DNA from: Phaseolus vulgaris
Lineage: Eukaryota; Streptophyta; Magnoliopsida; Fabales; Fabaceae
Assembly: GCF_000499845.2 (NCBI RefSeq)
Contig: NC_023758.2
Coordinates: forward strand, 18,579,984-18,643,983
Direction of reading: 5' to 3'
DNA: 64,000 nucleotides
Shown: positions 33,395 through 45,354 of the stretch, one piece after another
How positions within the stretch are numbered: the first letter of the stretch is position 1
Layout: each line of letters begins with the position of its first letter
The notes under the pieces: model-generated
Told to the model about the DNA's origin: nothing
Database searches by the model: none
The model's input: only the letters and a program-made list of their open reading frames with translations
Program-made: the position numbers and the translations under genes

Positions 33395-34381
33395 CAAAAG
33401 GAATTGATCTTGGTTAGGTTTTGCCTTAGCCAATTTGGGTGGGTTGGCTTTTTGTGCCTTGTTAGCAAAATTGGTGAAAAAGTAAAGTCATGGTTTTTGA
33501 GCAATCTTGGTGGGGAAGTGTCACAAATGTATGCAAAATGAGGTGTGAAAAGTTTGGTTGCAAAAGGAATTGATCTTTGTTGGGATTGGCTTAGCCAAGT
33601 TGGGCGGATTGGCTTTTTGTGCCTTGGTAGCAAAATTGGTGAATAAGTGAAGTCATGGTTTTTGAGCAATCTTGGTGGGGAATTGTCACAAATGTATGCA
33701 AAATGAGGTGTGAAAAGTTTGGTTGCAAAAGGAAATGATCTTGGTTGGGTTTTGGCTTAGCCAAGTTGGGTGGATTAGCTTTTTTTGCCTTTGTAGCAAA
33801 ATTGGTGAAAAAGTAAAGTCATGGTTTTTTAGCAATCTTGGTGGGGGGAATTGTCACAAATGTATGCAAAATGAGGTGTGAAAAGTTTGGTTGCAAAAGG
33901 AATTGATCTTGGTTGGGATTGGCTTAGCCAAGTTGGGTGGATTGGCTTTTTGTGCCTTTGTAGCAAAATTGGTGAATAAGTGAAGTCATGGTTTTTTAGC
34001 AATCTTGGTAGGGAATTGTCACAAATGTATGCAAAATGAGGTGTGAAAAGTTTGGTTGCAAAAGGAATTGATCTTGGTTGGATGTTGGCTTAGCCAAGTT
34101 GGGTGGATTGGCTTTTTGTGCCTTGCTAGTAAAATTTTTAAATAAGTGAAGTCATGGTTTTTGAGCAATCTTGGTGGGGAATTGTCACAAATGTATGCAA
34201 AAATGAGGTGTGAAAAGTTTGGTTGCAAGAGGAATTGATCTTGGTTGGGTTTTGGCTTAATCAAGTTTGGTCGCTTGGCCTAGTTTTTGTGTCTTGGTAG
34301 CAAAATTGGTGAAAAAGTGATGTCATGGTTTTTGAGCAATCTTGGTGGGGAATTGTCACAAATGTATGCAAAATGAGGTGT
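33395..34381 (-). repeat. Satellite array 2c, inverted, about 6 monomers
   Basis: At 33394/33395 the array flips: CCCCACCAAG is followed by CAAAAGGAATTGATC, the reverse complement of the usual CAATTCCTTTTG. Monomers then run on the minus strand up to A3. Confidence 0.9.
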
Positions 34382-36565
34382 TGATGGAAACCAAGTAGAG
34401 GACGCCCAAGCTCGTGACGCCGAAACCCAAGAAGGGGCCCAAGCCCAAAGAATATCTAGGAGCATGGCAAGAGCTTTGGGACAAGAGTGTCAAAAGATGA
34501 CTCTTCTTATTTCTATTGAATAGTGTAGGTGGTGTGGATATTAAATAAATAGGTGTGAATGTATTAGAGAGAGTCACATTGTCCATGTGACTTAGCCGGG
34601 GGGTGTAGGTGTCATATAGGAGGTGCCAAAACTAGAAAGGAAGTCACACCTTCCTCATGCTCTAGTTGGCGCCATTTTATTGTCATTTAGAGGGGAATTT
34701 GAATTTGATTTAGCTCCTCATTTCAGCACCTCTTAGGCTATCAATAAGGTGTTTGCCTTTGTAAAATTCAGAATTGGAAATTGGATATAGAGAAACTCTA
34801 CTCAAATTGACAGCGAATTGTGCGTTTTGGTTTCTCCTTCTTCCATTGCCTTATCTTGTGTGCATTGGAGAGCTTCAAGTGGCGGCTTCCTTTCACTTAT
34901 CTTGGAACAAGGACTCCAAGTGGCGTGATGCTGTTCCAAATTCTCATTCCAGCCGAGCTTCATTCCATTAATGTCATTCCTTTCATCTTTGATTCTGCCG
35001 GTTGACCTAGCGCAAGAGCGTTGCCTCGTCACGATCCTCCTCACCAGCTTCACACCACGTGCCCTTCAAGTCCACACCACAGATAGTCTCTCTGAGAACC
35101 TGAAAACACAAGATGGCGCCTCTGCGGCCGGTGGCGCTCCGACGCTCAAGTCAGTAACAAGAACACCCAAAAACTAAGAGAAAATATATTCTGCAGAACC
35201 GTACTAAAGTGCACACAACCCTAGCAATGAGCCGTAATAAAAAACGTACCTCTGCACATTCTGTTAAGTTTACCTTTATAGCTAGGTTTTTTCTCTCTCC
35301 AGGTAGTTACGCTTTGGACGCGTGGCTCGCATCCAACCCTGCACGTGTCACCATCTGGGCTGGGGTTGAAGGTTGTACCCAGCCCTACATGTGTCATCAT
35401 CTGAGCAAGGATAACTCGAGAGTCATTTCTATATTGCATCCAACCCTACACGTGGCATCATCTGGGTTGGAGGAACAGGTAGCATTCAACCCTACACGTG
35501 TCGTCATCTGGGTTGGGGGTAACTTGAGCGCTATTTCTGAATAGTAGCCAATCACACGGCTAAGTCTCCCACTCAAGGAGTAAACTGGCAAGTAATACGC
35601 TCTGGAACACCACCAGACAAGGCGAGTATCGGATGCAACTGAATACACCATCTTTGTGATATCGATTGTCGCGAGTGGCACCTTCCTTACTGCTACGCCA
35701 TGCATGCTCTGATTGAGGAGACCTTGCCATCGACGAATGTCCGGTCTGGGAATCCTGTCGCTGATGGGCAAGTTGTCCCCTTCAACCCACTCGACCTTCA
35801 CATCCCATGCTGACGCAACAATCATCTTAATAAACTTACACGCCTGAACTTGCTCTTCGAAGCCACCAGCAGCTTCAACCAGGTTTATTGGGAAAAACCA
35901 GCGATGTGCTTCTTTCGGCGATGTCAAACCACCTGATCAACCATTATTCAACACGTCGATGACACAGAAATCCGGCGACAACCGACTATGTGCACCGCAG
36001 AACGCCACTTACTCGAACGACGATCATGTGCCCTACAGAACGCCACTTCCACAAACGGCGACTATGTACACTTCTGAACCATCCCTCTTTCTCTTGTCCA
36101 CGTGCCCTGCTGAGCACGCCCCACGCTGTCACTTGCTGGACACGTCATCACACCCGGTGACCTGGTCGGTACAATCTGCTTTTGCAATTTCATTCGGTAG
36201 TTTAGCATCTCTTTAGTGTTCTTCTCCTTTCCACCGATTGTTCTTGTATTCCTTGTGTTGTTCTTCATTTTTCTTTTCGGTACCTGTTGTTTTTAATTCA
36301 ATTGCGTTTAATATCTTGTTCCATGGATGTTTACAAGGAGATAACACTCTTATTGAGTTTGGATCATCATTTTGGAAGGCTATGTCTCCATTTCTGACTC
36401 CTTAAGCTTCCTTGATTCCATTTATGTTTTCAGCTTGTTGTTTTGTTGATGTAATTTCATTTTCATTGTTTAAGCACTCTTTGATCCTTGATTTGTTGTT
36501 TTCATTCTCATATAATGTTGTGTTCAAGAGTTTAAAAGTGTCTATGTTCAATCCAACTTATATCA
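34382..36565 (+). repeat. A3 5' LTR, interrupted by T4
   Basis: The LTR segments are 34382-34989 and 36174-36565, about 995 bp in total. The first part encodes the pol tail to TAG near 34522 (SRSMARALG motif). It ends CTTATATCA before the primer site. The expected TATA box has decayed to CTATCAATAAGG near 34738. Confidence 0.75.
34990..36173 (-). mobile_element. T4: Tat-type solo LTR, minus strand, 1184 bp
   Basis: Read from 36173 on the minus strand it starts TGTACCGACCAGGTCACCGG, like the T3 LTR, and it ends CAACCGGCAGAATCA at 34990, like other Tat LTRs. The flanks ATCTT (34985-34989) and ATCTG (36174-36178) fit a target duplication with one change. Four repeats of a CCCAGATGATGACACGTG-type unit lie at about 35330-35520. 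TATAAA lies at 35280-35275 on the minus strand. No internal region remains. Confidence 0.78.
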
Positions 36566-37640
36566 TGTGGTATCTAGAGCTATGGTTGTGTGGAAAAAAA
36601 ATTTTGAGTTGCTGGACACTTTGATTCTGTTTTTCTTATTAGTAATTCTGTTTTTGTGTTTTTTTTTAGTCTTTCTTGCTGTTTTAATTGTTGTTAATTC
36701 ATTGTGCTTGAGTCATTTTATTTTTTTGAATCCTTACATGTTTTGTCTAGTCATGTTTTTTCCTATAATGTCATCAATTCCTTGTAGTATTTTTCTTGCT
36801 ATCTTAGGTTGATTGCTTTTATTTGAGTACAAATTTTGGTTTCTGTTTTTCTTGATCCTTTGGTGCATTTTATTTTTAGTTTTCAGTTCATGCTTGTGTA
36901 TTAGATCTATACAAGTTCTTAAACATGAATTCTCTTGTGTCTTTTGAAGTTTCTCAATTCTGTTTTTTATTCCAGTATAGGTTCCTCTGTTTTTCATACA
37001 AACGTGCTGACTCTTTGGTTTATCAAATTTTCTGTCTTTATTGGAAAATTCTGAAATTCTGGACTTAAGTAGTTTGAGGTGTTACCAAAAAGTGAAAAAA
37101 AAAATAAGTACATCAAAATTCAATATACAAAAAATATGATAAATGAAATACGAACAGTGTGTAATTCTGTCGAAAAAAATACGGTAATCTGGCAGTGATT
37201 TTGCAAAATTTATCACAATTAATTTGATTACTGTTTTTGAGTGATTCCAGTGCCAATTTTTAGATAACATCTTGAATTTCCAGTGGTTAAAATTTCACGT
37301 TGCAGTTCGCTTTCTACAGTTCCAGTTAACTTTTTAAGTCACGCACGGTTTTAACAAAAAAATTCCAGTAGCATTGTTTTTGTTTTCTTCATCTATTCTA
37401 GTACTATTCTTTAGGACTGCTTTGTGTGCTATATTTTCATTGTGTGCCTTACTTTTCTTGCTTTTCTTTTAATTCATATTCTTTTCCAGTTTTGTCATAT
37501 ATTGCATTTTGTTTTGGTTTAGCTTTTCTTGCTTATATCTTTTCTTGATTGTCTTCTTGTTTCCTCTATGTTTTGTGGTAACTTGTTCTTAAGTGAGTGT
37601 GGTTTGCTTTGACATTTTTCATTTGAAGCTCATCCAATCC
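36566..37640 (+). other. A3 primer-binding site and leader
   Basis: TGGTATCTAGAGC at 36568 is a degenerate initiator-tRNA-Met primer site. A T-rich leader follows, related in patches to the leader of B. No supported gene. Confidence 0.7.
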
Positions 37641-39872
37641 ACAAGAGAGGTTTGGTTAAGGAAAGAACACTTTCTTGGAGTGGTTTGAGAACATTCTTTT
37701 GGCCTTTTCCAGCAAGCTACATCTTACTTTATTACGCCATGCAATGGTGGCATCAAACTCTCTTGGACATTGACCTACACAAGAGACCGCCCGTGGTCTC
37801 TTGGGATGATTTCAAAGCTTGTATACGCGCTAGATTTGTGCCTCCACACTTTAGGAAAGACCTATTGTTGAAACTCCAACGGTTTCATCAAGGCACGCTA
37901 AGTGTGGATGATTACTTTAAACAACTAGACACGCTTTTAATTAGAGTTCATATGGAGGAGAGTGAGGAAGCTAAGATAGCTAGGTTTGTTAGTGGCCTTC
38001 GAAGGGACATTCAAGACGTGGTAGAACTACAAGAATATTCTTCATTGCAAAATGTAGTTCACCTTGCTAGTAAAATTGAAAATCAACTTGCAAGGAAAAA
38101 TGCTTTCAAAAATTCTTCTAAAGATAGCTACTACCACTCTTCTTGGAAAAATAAAAATAGTTCTTTTTCAAATATCCCTTCTAAGGACTCTACTTTCAAA
38201 CCTAGAGATTCTAAGCCTTCCACTTCCACTTCCTGGCCTAAATCACCAACTAAATCATCTAGTAAGAAGTGTTTTAAATGCTTAAGTTATGGACATATTG
38301 CTTCTAATTACCCTTCTAAACGAAATATGTAAATGCATGATGGGGTAGAGGGTAGTGAGCATGAGTCCGAATCTTCTAGACATTCCTCACCTTCTAAGTG
38401 CCCTAGTGAGAATGAGAGTGAAAGCCCACATGAGGGTGACCTATTAGTAATAAGACGCATGCTTGGACAAGTTTTAAAACCATTTGATGAAACTCAAAGA
38501 GAAAATATCTTTCATTCAAGGTGTCTTATTAATGATAGGGTATGCTCTTTAATTGTGGATGAGGGAGTTGTGCTAATGTGGCAAGCACAAGAGTGGTAGA
38601 AAAGCTTGGATTATCTACCATTTCTCATGCCAAGCCCTACAAATTACAATGGTTAAGTGAGGTAGGTGAGATTGTTGTTAACAAACAAGTCTTCATTACA
38701 TTTTCTATTGGTAAATATAAAGATGAGGTCTTGTGTGATGTTGTCCCAATGGAAGCCACACATATTCTTTTAGGTAGGCCACGACAATTTGATAGAAAAG
38801 TTTTTCATGATGGCTTTACCAACAAAATTTCTTTTAACTTCCATGGGTACAAAGTCATTCTTAAGTCTCTCTCTCCAAAGGAAGTACATGAGGACCAAGT
38901 TAAAATGAGAGAAAAGAGAGAAAGAAAATGATAAAAAAAGTTCCAAGAGAAGCCTTCTTATGTCCACACAACAAGTTAAAAAGGTAATAGTTACTCAAAA
39001 GCCTATTTTTTTAGCTATTCCTAGAACTATTGAATGTGAGTCGGCTAAGGATAGTCCCACATGTTTGGACAATTTAGTAAGGGAATATGAAGATGTGTTT
39101 CAAGATCCTCCTAAAGGCTTACCACATCTAAGAGGGATTGAACACCAAATAAACTTCATGCCCGGGGTTTCTTTACCAAATCGCCCTGCATATAGGACCA
39201 ATCCCCAAGAGGCCAAAGAGATTCAACAACAAGTTGAGGATTTATTATTGCTAAAGGGTAGGTACAAGATAGCATGAGCCCATGTGCTATGCCTGTTATA
39301 CTTGTCCCAAAAAAAGATGGGACATGGAGGATGTGTACGAATTGTCGTGCTATAAATAACATTACCATCAAATATAGGCATCCCATCCCTAGGTTAGATG
39401 ACTTGTTGGATGAATTACATGGGTCTAAAATATTTTCCAAAATTGATCTTAAGAGTGGTTACAATCAAATTCGAATTAAGCATGGTGATGAATGGAAAAC
39501 CGCTTTTAAGACCAAATTTGGTTTATATGAGTGGTTGGTCATGCCTTTTGGCTTGACTCATGCTCCTAGTACCTTCATGCGACTCATGCATCATGTATTA
39601 AGAGCATTCCTGGGCAAGTTTGTTGTGGTTTACTTTGATGTTATTCTATATATAGCTTCTCTTTATAAGATCATGAGTCACATGTTAGACAAGTCTTAGA
39701 AACTCTTAGGAAGGAGAAGTTATATGCTAATCATGCTAAATGTTTCTTTGCATTAGATCATATAGACTTCCTAGGGTTTGTGGTAAGTCATAAAGGGGTG
39801 CATGTAGATCAAATAAAAGTTGCAGCAATTCAACATTGGCCTACACCCACCAATGTCAATGAGGAACGAAGT
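37641..39872 (+). pseudogene. A3 gag-protease-RT remnant
   Basis: Gag has lost its N-terminus; the leader joins it near 37640-37730, before the motif YAMQWWHQTLL. The zinc knuckle CFKCLSYGHIASNY has lost its last Cys. Protease is shifted by a one-base loss in the catalytic loop near 38560. RT (39280-39700) keeps [13 protein letters not shown], but its active site reads YFDVI where FDD is required. Further stops and shifts occur near 38330, 38930, 39250 and 39660. It is clearly inactive and more decayed than A1 or B. It ends inside a [15 protein letters not shown] region where T2 entered. Confidence 0.82.
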
Positions 39873-40999
39873 TTTACTGTCCCGTCCCCGGGCGTTGACT
39901 AAAGTCAAAGTCAAAGATACGATGGGACCCATTGAAGGGCCCAAAGAAGGAGGATGAGGCGTCGCCAAGAGGAAGAGGCGTCGCCAAGAAGAAGAGGCGT
40001 CGCCAGGACGTTGATGGCGTCGCCAGTATAAGACGCTGATGGCGTCAGCCCCCAATACCCACGGGTAGAGAAGACTGTGGAGGGGGCGAAATCGCCAGAA
40101 GTCAAGTTAGAGGGGAGAGAAAGATGGCTTCAAGACCATAGTTTCAATACCAGTGGGGAGTACACCGACTCGTGAAGCCCACGCCACCTCAGGGTGCTCC
40201 CTGGGATAGATACGACCCAAGAGAGGGTCATGCCCAGGGACGAACCAGGGGTGTGGTACGAGAGGAAGGTAGATACACTCCCCGGGTGAGTGACTGAAAC
40301 CTGGGGAGCATGAGTTGGCACCCAGAATGTCACCCCCTGCGCCAACGGCACTTCGAGAAGGAGGGAACTCACGCGACAGAATGTTCCTAAGATTGGGATA
40401 CGGCGCCACGGGGTCCCTCCACGTGTAACAGTAATCAAGTCAGAGAAAAGATCATGAGTCAGATATAGTAAATGAGGAAACATTGTTTCCTCATTAGGTA
40501 TGTTTTATTTCAGTTAACGCTTTAAACGCTTTAAAAACACTTTAAATGCCTCCATTAAAGGTTTTAAGGAAACGTGTTAAATACGCCTTAAATGCACTTT
40601 AAGACGTGTTTAATGCAGGGTGGCATTAAAAGGGTTTTTGAAAGTTCGAAGCGGGGATCGGACTTTTGGCAAATTTTCCCCAGAACACACTCTAGTTGCT
40701 TGCTCGAGCCCTCAGGTTACGCACAAGGGACTAGAGAAGGATTGTTTTCCATAACCAGAAAAAAGTACACAATATACAATTCTTTACCACCTTCAGAGTG
40801 CCTTTCCCGGTGCTTCAATACGAAGGTGCAGAGTTTTGGTGTTTCTTGCCAGCTGACTTGAGCGTTGGAGTGCAAACGGCCGCTAGGGCGCCCATTTGTT
40901 CACTTCTTTGCAGGTGTTCGCAGATTACCAGGAAAGGGTGTCCCTAGCAGACGAGCAAGGTCGCACAGAAAGACATACCCAGGTCAACCGGCAAGAACA
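39873..40999 (+). repeat. T2 5' LTR
   Basis: It matches the 3' LTR at 63565 from GTCCCGTCCCCGGG onward. The first bases (TTTACT versus TGCACC) are altered, so the start is uncertain by about 5 bp. It contains GAGGCGTCGCCAAG repeats near 39960-40020 and an AT-rich block of AAACGCTTTAAA-type words at 40500-40620. It ends GGCAAGAACA before the primer site. Confidence 0.8.
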
Positions 41000-41001
41000 T
41001 T

Positions 41002-41019
41002 TGGCGCCCACCGTGGGGC
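41002..41019 (+). promoter_or_regulatory. T2 primer-binding site
   Basis: TGGCGCCCACCGTGGGGC, two bases after the LTR. This TGGCGCC-type site is common in Tat-lineage elements. The tRNA partner is not determined here. T3 lacks this site. Confidence 0.75.
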
Positions 41020-41098
41020 CGATTTAAAACATCAGTCCCATCACAGGTTTCAGACCGACAGTAGCAGAGAGTTTATCAAAGCCACTGTAACGTCAAGC

Positions 41099-43089
41099 AT
41101 GAGGGCCATGAGACAAGGTTCCGCGCGCGCTGCGAGTGAGGAAATGACCATGAAGCAGGTCACGGACATGATGCAAGGGTTGCAGGAGGAAATGGCAGAA
41201 TCAAGGGCGGAGCAAGAACGCATGCAGGCGAATCTCGCGGCCTCTCACGCGAGAAACGAAGAGCTCCATCGTATGAATGAGGAGTTGCGCCGTGGTTTGG
41301 GCAATAACCAAGGGCAACGTGACCTAGATGAGACCGAACGTCTCACCCCACCAAGGGAGTTTTCCACACCATTCTCGTAGGAGATTCTGGAAGCAGTGAT
41401 CCGCAACACGTTCGCTGGGCCCAAGGTGATCTTCACCGGGATGGAAGATCCTGAAGCACATCTCACTGCGTTCCACTCACAGATGGTGCTAGTAGGCGGC
41501 TCCGATGCCCTGAGGTGCAAGCTTTTTATGAGCAGCCTGACAGGAATGGCCATGGATTGGTTCATCAGCCTTCCAAACGGCCATATCACCTCCTTCCTGC
41601 AGCTGTCGCGATTGTTCAGGGAGCAATACCTAGCGAACAGGGCCCCACCGCCCGTTTCATATGACCTGTTCGACGTGAAACAGTATCAGGGTGAGACTTT
41701 GAAGGAGTACATCAACCGTTTCGGGGCTCAAGTAGTAAAGGTTGGTACTACGGAAGAGCCCATGATCGTGTACGCGTTCAGGAAAGGCGTGTGTCCCGGC
41801 CCCTTTTGCGAATCCAGCATTCGCAATCGGCCCAGGACCTTTGTTGAAATAAGGCGTCGCACGGTGGAGCATATTGCCTCTGAGGGAGAGGTGTGTGAGA
41901 AGCGCACGAGCGTCGCACCCTCACACCCGAGGGCACAGACACGGGCTCAACCCGTCAGGGTCAACGAGACCATGACGGGGAGGAAGAAGCAGGAAGGGAG
42001 ACCCCTTACGAGGCCAGAAAACCCCAGCCCAGCGGTCAAGCGGGAGGAAATCGTCCGGTCAAAGAAAGAGCCAGACCAGCGAGGTACGACTTTGTGGTGG
42101 AATTGAAGGACCTAATCGTCGTGCCTAATATAGCTGAAAGGTTGAGGCGACCGACGAAGACTGACAAGTTGCTAGGGCCTCGCAAGGACTCTTGGTGTGA
42201 GTTCCACGAAGCTTTCGGTCACCACATCAACAACTGCCTATCACTGGGGTACCAGCTGGACGAGTTAGTAAAAAACGGTTTCCTGAAGGATTATCTCGCT
42301 GAACCCGCCACAACTGCGGCCCTGTCGGAACCGACAGAGGATCAAGCGCACGAGATGCCGATTCATGGTGAAGTCCACACCATTTTTGGTGGTTTTTCGG
42401 GAGGGGGGCCCACAGCATCCCAACGTAGGAAATATGCGATGGGAGTAAATTCGATTGATGAAAGAATCTCAGGTGACCCGTGGGAGTCAGACCTCGTGTT
42501 CACGAAGGCCGACCTACGAGACGTCGTCCCCCACGACAATGACCCCGTGGTCATTTCGGTTGTCACGGCTGGAAGAAAGGTGCACAGGGTCCTAGTCCAC
42601 CAGGGGAGTTCCGCAGATGTTATGTTCTGGTCGACATTCAACAAGCTTCGGTTGTCTCCCGACCTTTTGAGGCCCTACACCGGTTGCTTGTACGGGTTTG
42701 CAGACAACCAGGTGGAAGTACGTGGCTACTTGGAGTTAAGGACGACATTCACAGATGGAGCGTCCTCACGCACTGAAAGCATCCGGTACTTGGTTGTAAA
42801 CGCCAATTCAGCCTACAACATCCTGTTGGGCAGACCGGCGTTGAATAGGCTGAGAGCAGTGGCCTCCACGCGCCACATGAAGATGAAGCTGCCAGACCTC
42901 AGTGGCAAGCTGATCGTCATCAAATCAGATCAAGAAGAAGCGCAAAAATGTTATAAAAATAGTTTGAAAACAAATAGGGGCATGTTCATGGTGTTCGAGC
43001 GTCCGCCGAGTTCAGACACAGCGATGGAGGTAGAACCCTTGAACGAGGCGACGCCAACGGAGTCAACGCCTGGCGAGGCCGCACCGTAA
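41099..43089 (+). pseudogene. T2 gag and protease
   Basis: ATG at 41099 (MRAMRQGS) fits a start about 80 bp after the primer site. A coiled-coil head is followed by a gag domain with MDWFISLPNGH and FREQYLANR, then a CEFHEAFGHHINNC knuckle (C-H-H-C type, usual for Tat gag). Protease follows, with VLVHQGSSADVMFW, in which the catalytic Asp of the VDQGSS form is His, and the later motif ILLGRPALN. The frame is broken by TAG at 41378-41380 (T3 has Gln there) and by a shift near 42100. Inactive. Confidence 0.83.
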
Positions 43090-43212
43090 GGGCAACGCCT
43101 AAAGCAGACGCACGCACAGAGGAGAGGCATGACGACACTTCGCCCATAGAAGAGGCGACGCCGGGAGACCACTACCGGGCAACGCCCCCTAAGGAAGATA
43201 GCAGGGACCAGC

Positions 43213-44380
43213 GTGGTGGAGAGACAGATTGGCGGCAAAACGTTCAAGTTGGGGCGTTTGTTAATCCAAGAAGAACAGGACGAAGTGGCGGAGGTGATTT
43301 CGTGTCACTTAGATGCTTTCGCATGGTCCGCCTCAGACATGGACGCCTCGGTCCGCCCCGTGCGACAGAGGAGGAGAAAGTTTAACGAAGAAAGGCGGCT
43401 CGTGGTAAGGGAAGAGACGCAGAAGTTGTTGAGCGCCGGACACATCCGGGAAATCCAATACCCCGAGTGGCTAGCCAACGTTGTCCTGGTGAAGAAAGCA
43501 AACGGGAAGTGGAGGATGTGCGTGGACTTCACGGATTTGAACAAGGCGTGCCCCAAGGACTCATATCCACTACCCAGCATTGACGCCCTGGTGGATAGTG
43601 CCTCGGGTTGCGAGATGCTGAGTTTTTTGGACGCTTTTTCGGGTTACAATCAGATCAAGATGCACCCGAGGGACGAGGGGAAAACACCGTTCATGACAGA
43701 GACATGTAGCTACTGCTACAAAGTGATGCCGTTTGGGTTAAAGAATGCGGGCGCTACCTATCCGAGGTTAATGGACAAGGTCCTGGCGCCCATGTTGGGG
43801 AGGAACGTGCAAGCCTATGTAGGCGACATGGTGGTAACTTCGCGTGATAGAAGGCGACATACAACAGACCTGGAAGAGTTGTTTGCCACCATCTCAAAAT
43901 ATCGCCTCAAGCTGAACCCTGAGAAGTGTGTCTTTGGGGTTGAGGCAGGAAAGCTTTTAGGTTTCATGCTTACGGAAAGAGGAATTGAGGAAAACCCTGA
44001 TAAGTGCGCAACCATCATCGCTATGAGAAGCCCGACATCAGTGAAGGAAGTGGAACAACTGACAGGGCGAATGGCAGCATTATCAAGGTTCATTTCTACA
44101 GGAGGAGAGAAGGGACACCCCTATTTCCAGTGCCTCAAAAGAAATAGTCGCTTTGCGTGGACCGACGAGTGTGAAGCAGCTTTCATCAAGTTGAAAGAGT
44201 ACTTGGCGACGCCACCCGTCCTTTGCAAACCAGTGGCAGGCGTGCCCCTCCGACTATACTTTGCGGTAAGACATCCTAGGCCCGTTCCCACTAGCGATAA
44301 GACAGATTAAGTATCTGATCGTCGCCATTGAATACTTCACCAAATGGATAGAGGCGGAGCCCGTGGCCCAAATTACTGCG
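43213..44380 (+). pseudogene. T2 RT, RNase H start, and joined integrase piece
   Basis: RT shows EYPEWLANVVLVKK-like and VDFTDLNKACPKDSYPLP motifs, but the active site is YVGDM where YVDDM is expected. An internal loss removes about 10 residues after SASDM (compare T3). RNase H starts (LRLYFAV) and then breaks near 44268. The following bases encode the integrase core start (DILGPFPLAIRQ, YFTKWIEAEP) in another frame, so the second RNase H and the integrase zinc domain are deleted. The coding sequence stops at the T3 insertion and resumes at 57111. Confidence 0.82.
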
Positions 44381-45354
44381 TGTACCGACCAGGTCATCGG
44401 GTGAGATGACGTGGACAAGAGAAAGGTGGGTGGTCAAGCAGTCAACATAGTCGCCGTGTGTAGAAGCGGCGTTCTGCAGTATACATAATCGGTTATCGTC
44501 GAGATGTGTCACCGCCAGAATGATTCATCGCCCAAGAGAAGGACATCGCCTAAGCAAGACGTCGCCCAAGCGAGACGTCACCCAAGTAAGACATCGCCCG
44601 AAGAGTCAACCCGCGTGACAGAAGCATTTCGCAGAGAAGAGGGCCCACACGATAGAGTAACCCTAAGTTGGGTGGCGGCACTGTGGGACCCTCCGCACAG
44701 AATAAAAGATCAAGTCAAAGGGGCACGTGACAATGCCGACGTTCTCATTAGAGATCTCCAATGAAGGCTGCATGCATGGCACGTGATTAATTAGGGCACC
44801 CACGAAGTATGATGGCGCGAGAGATACGGCGCTCAAGTTAGAACCCAAGCGGCCACAAGGTTATTCATTGCACTCCAGATAAGGGAAGTCCATGTGCCAG
44901 ATACACTCAGATCCTAGGAATAGCGGCGCAAGGACCTTCCCCAAGGAACCCTAGATAAGAGTAGCAGCGCAAAGGTAAACCCTAGTTTTCACCTATATAA
45001 AGGGCACGAAGAGCCCTAATAAGGTACGCTTTTACAGTTACACAAGTTTTAACCTAATTCTCATAATCACACAGAACACAAACCCTAGTTGTCTTCGCAG
45101 CAGCCCGCAGGGAGCACAAGGCAATTAGGGCAACACAGTTTTAGACACACAGTTTCAGTCATTGAGATTATCATACAGTTTTCAGTCACTTTGGTGTTTC
45201 TCGCTAGCTGACTTGATCGTCGGAGTGCAAACGGCCGCGAGGGCGCCCTTTTGTTCACTTCCTTCAGGTACTCACAGACGGAGCAGGACAAAGGTGCCCT
45301 AGCTCGCGAGGTCAAGCCACGCATAAAGACGACCCAAGTCAACCGGCAAGAACA
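44381..45354 (+). repeat. T3 5' LTR (974 bp)
   Basis: TGTACCGACCAGG to GGCAAGAACA. It holds short CATCGCC/GTCGCCCAAG repeats near 44525-44600 and a TATA box at 44994. Confidence 0.9.
44994..45001 (+). promoter_or_regulatory. TATA box in T3 5' LTR
   Basis: TATATAAA in CACCTATATAAAGGGCACG, conserved in the 3' LTR at 56745-56752. Confidence 0.65.

Larger units (their letters stand above)
34382..39872 (+). mobile_element. A3: CRM-like element, 5' half
   Basis: The 5' LTR starts TGATGGAAACC at the satellite edge. Primer site, leader, gag, protease and part of RT follow, to 39872 where T2 starts. The 3' half should lie beyond T2, outside the window. The LTR is itself split by the T4 solo LTR. Confidence 0.82.

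Noticed and set aside
10101..34381. Assigning the 165-bp monomer to a named centromeric satellite
   Set aside because: Only the length resembles known families; I cannot confirm sequence identity without a search.
34985..36178. T4 flanks as a perfect target duplication
   Set aside because: ATCTT and ATCTG differ by one base, so I report it as probable only.
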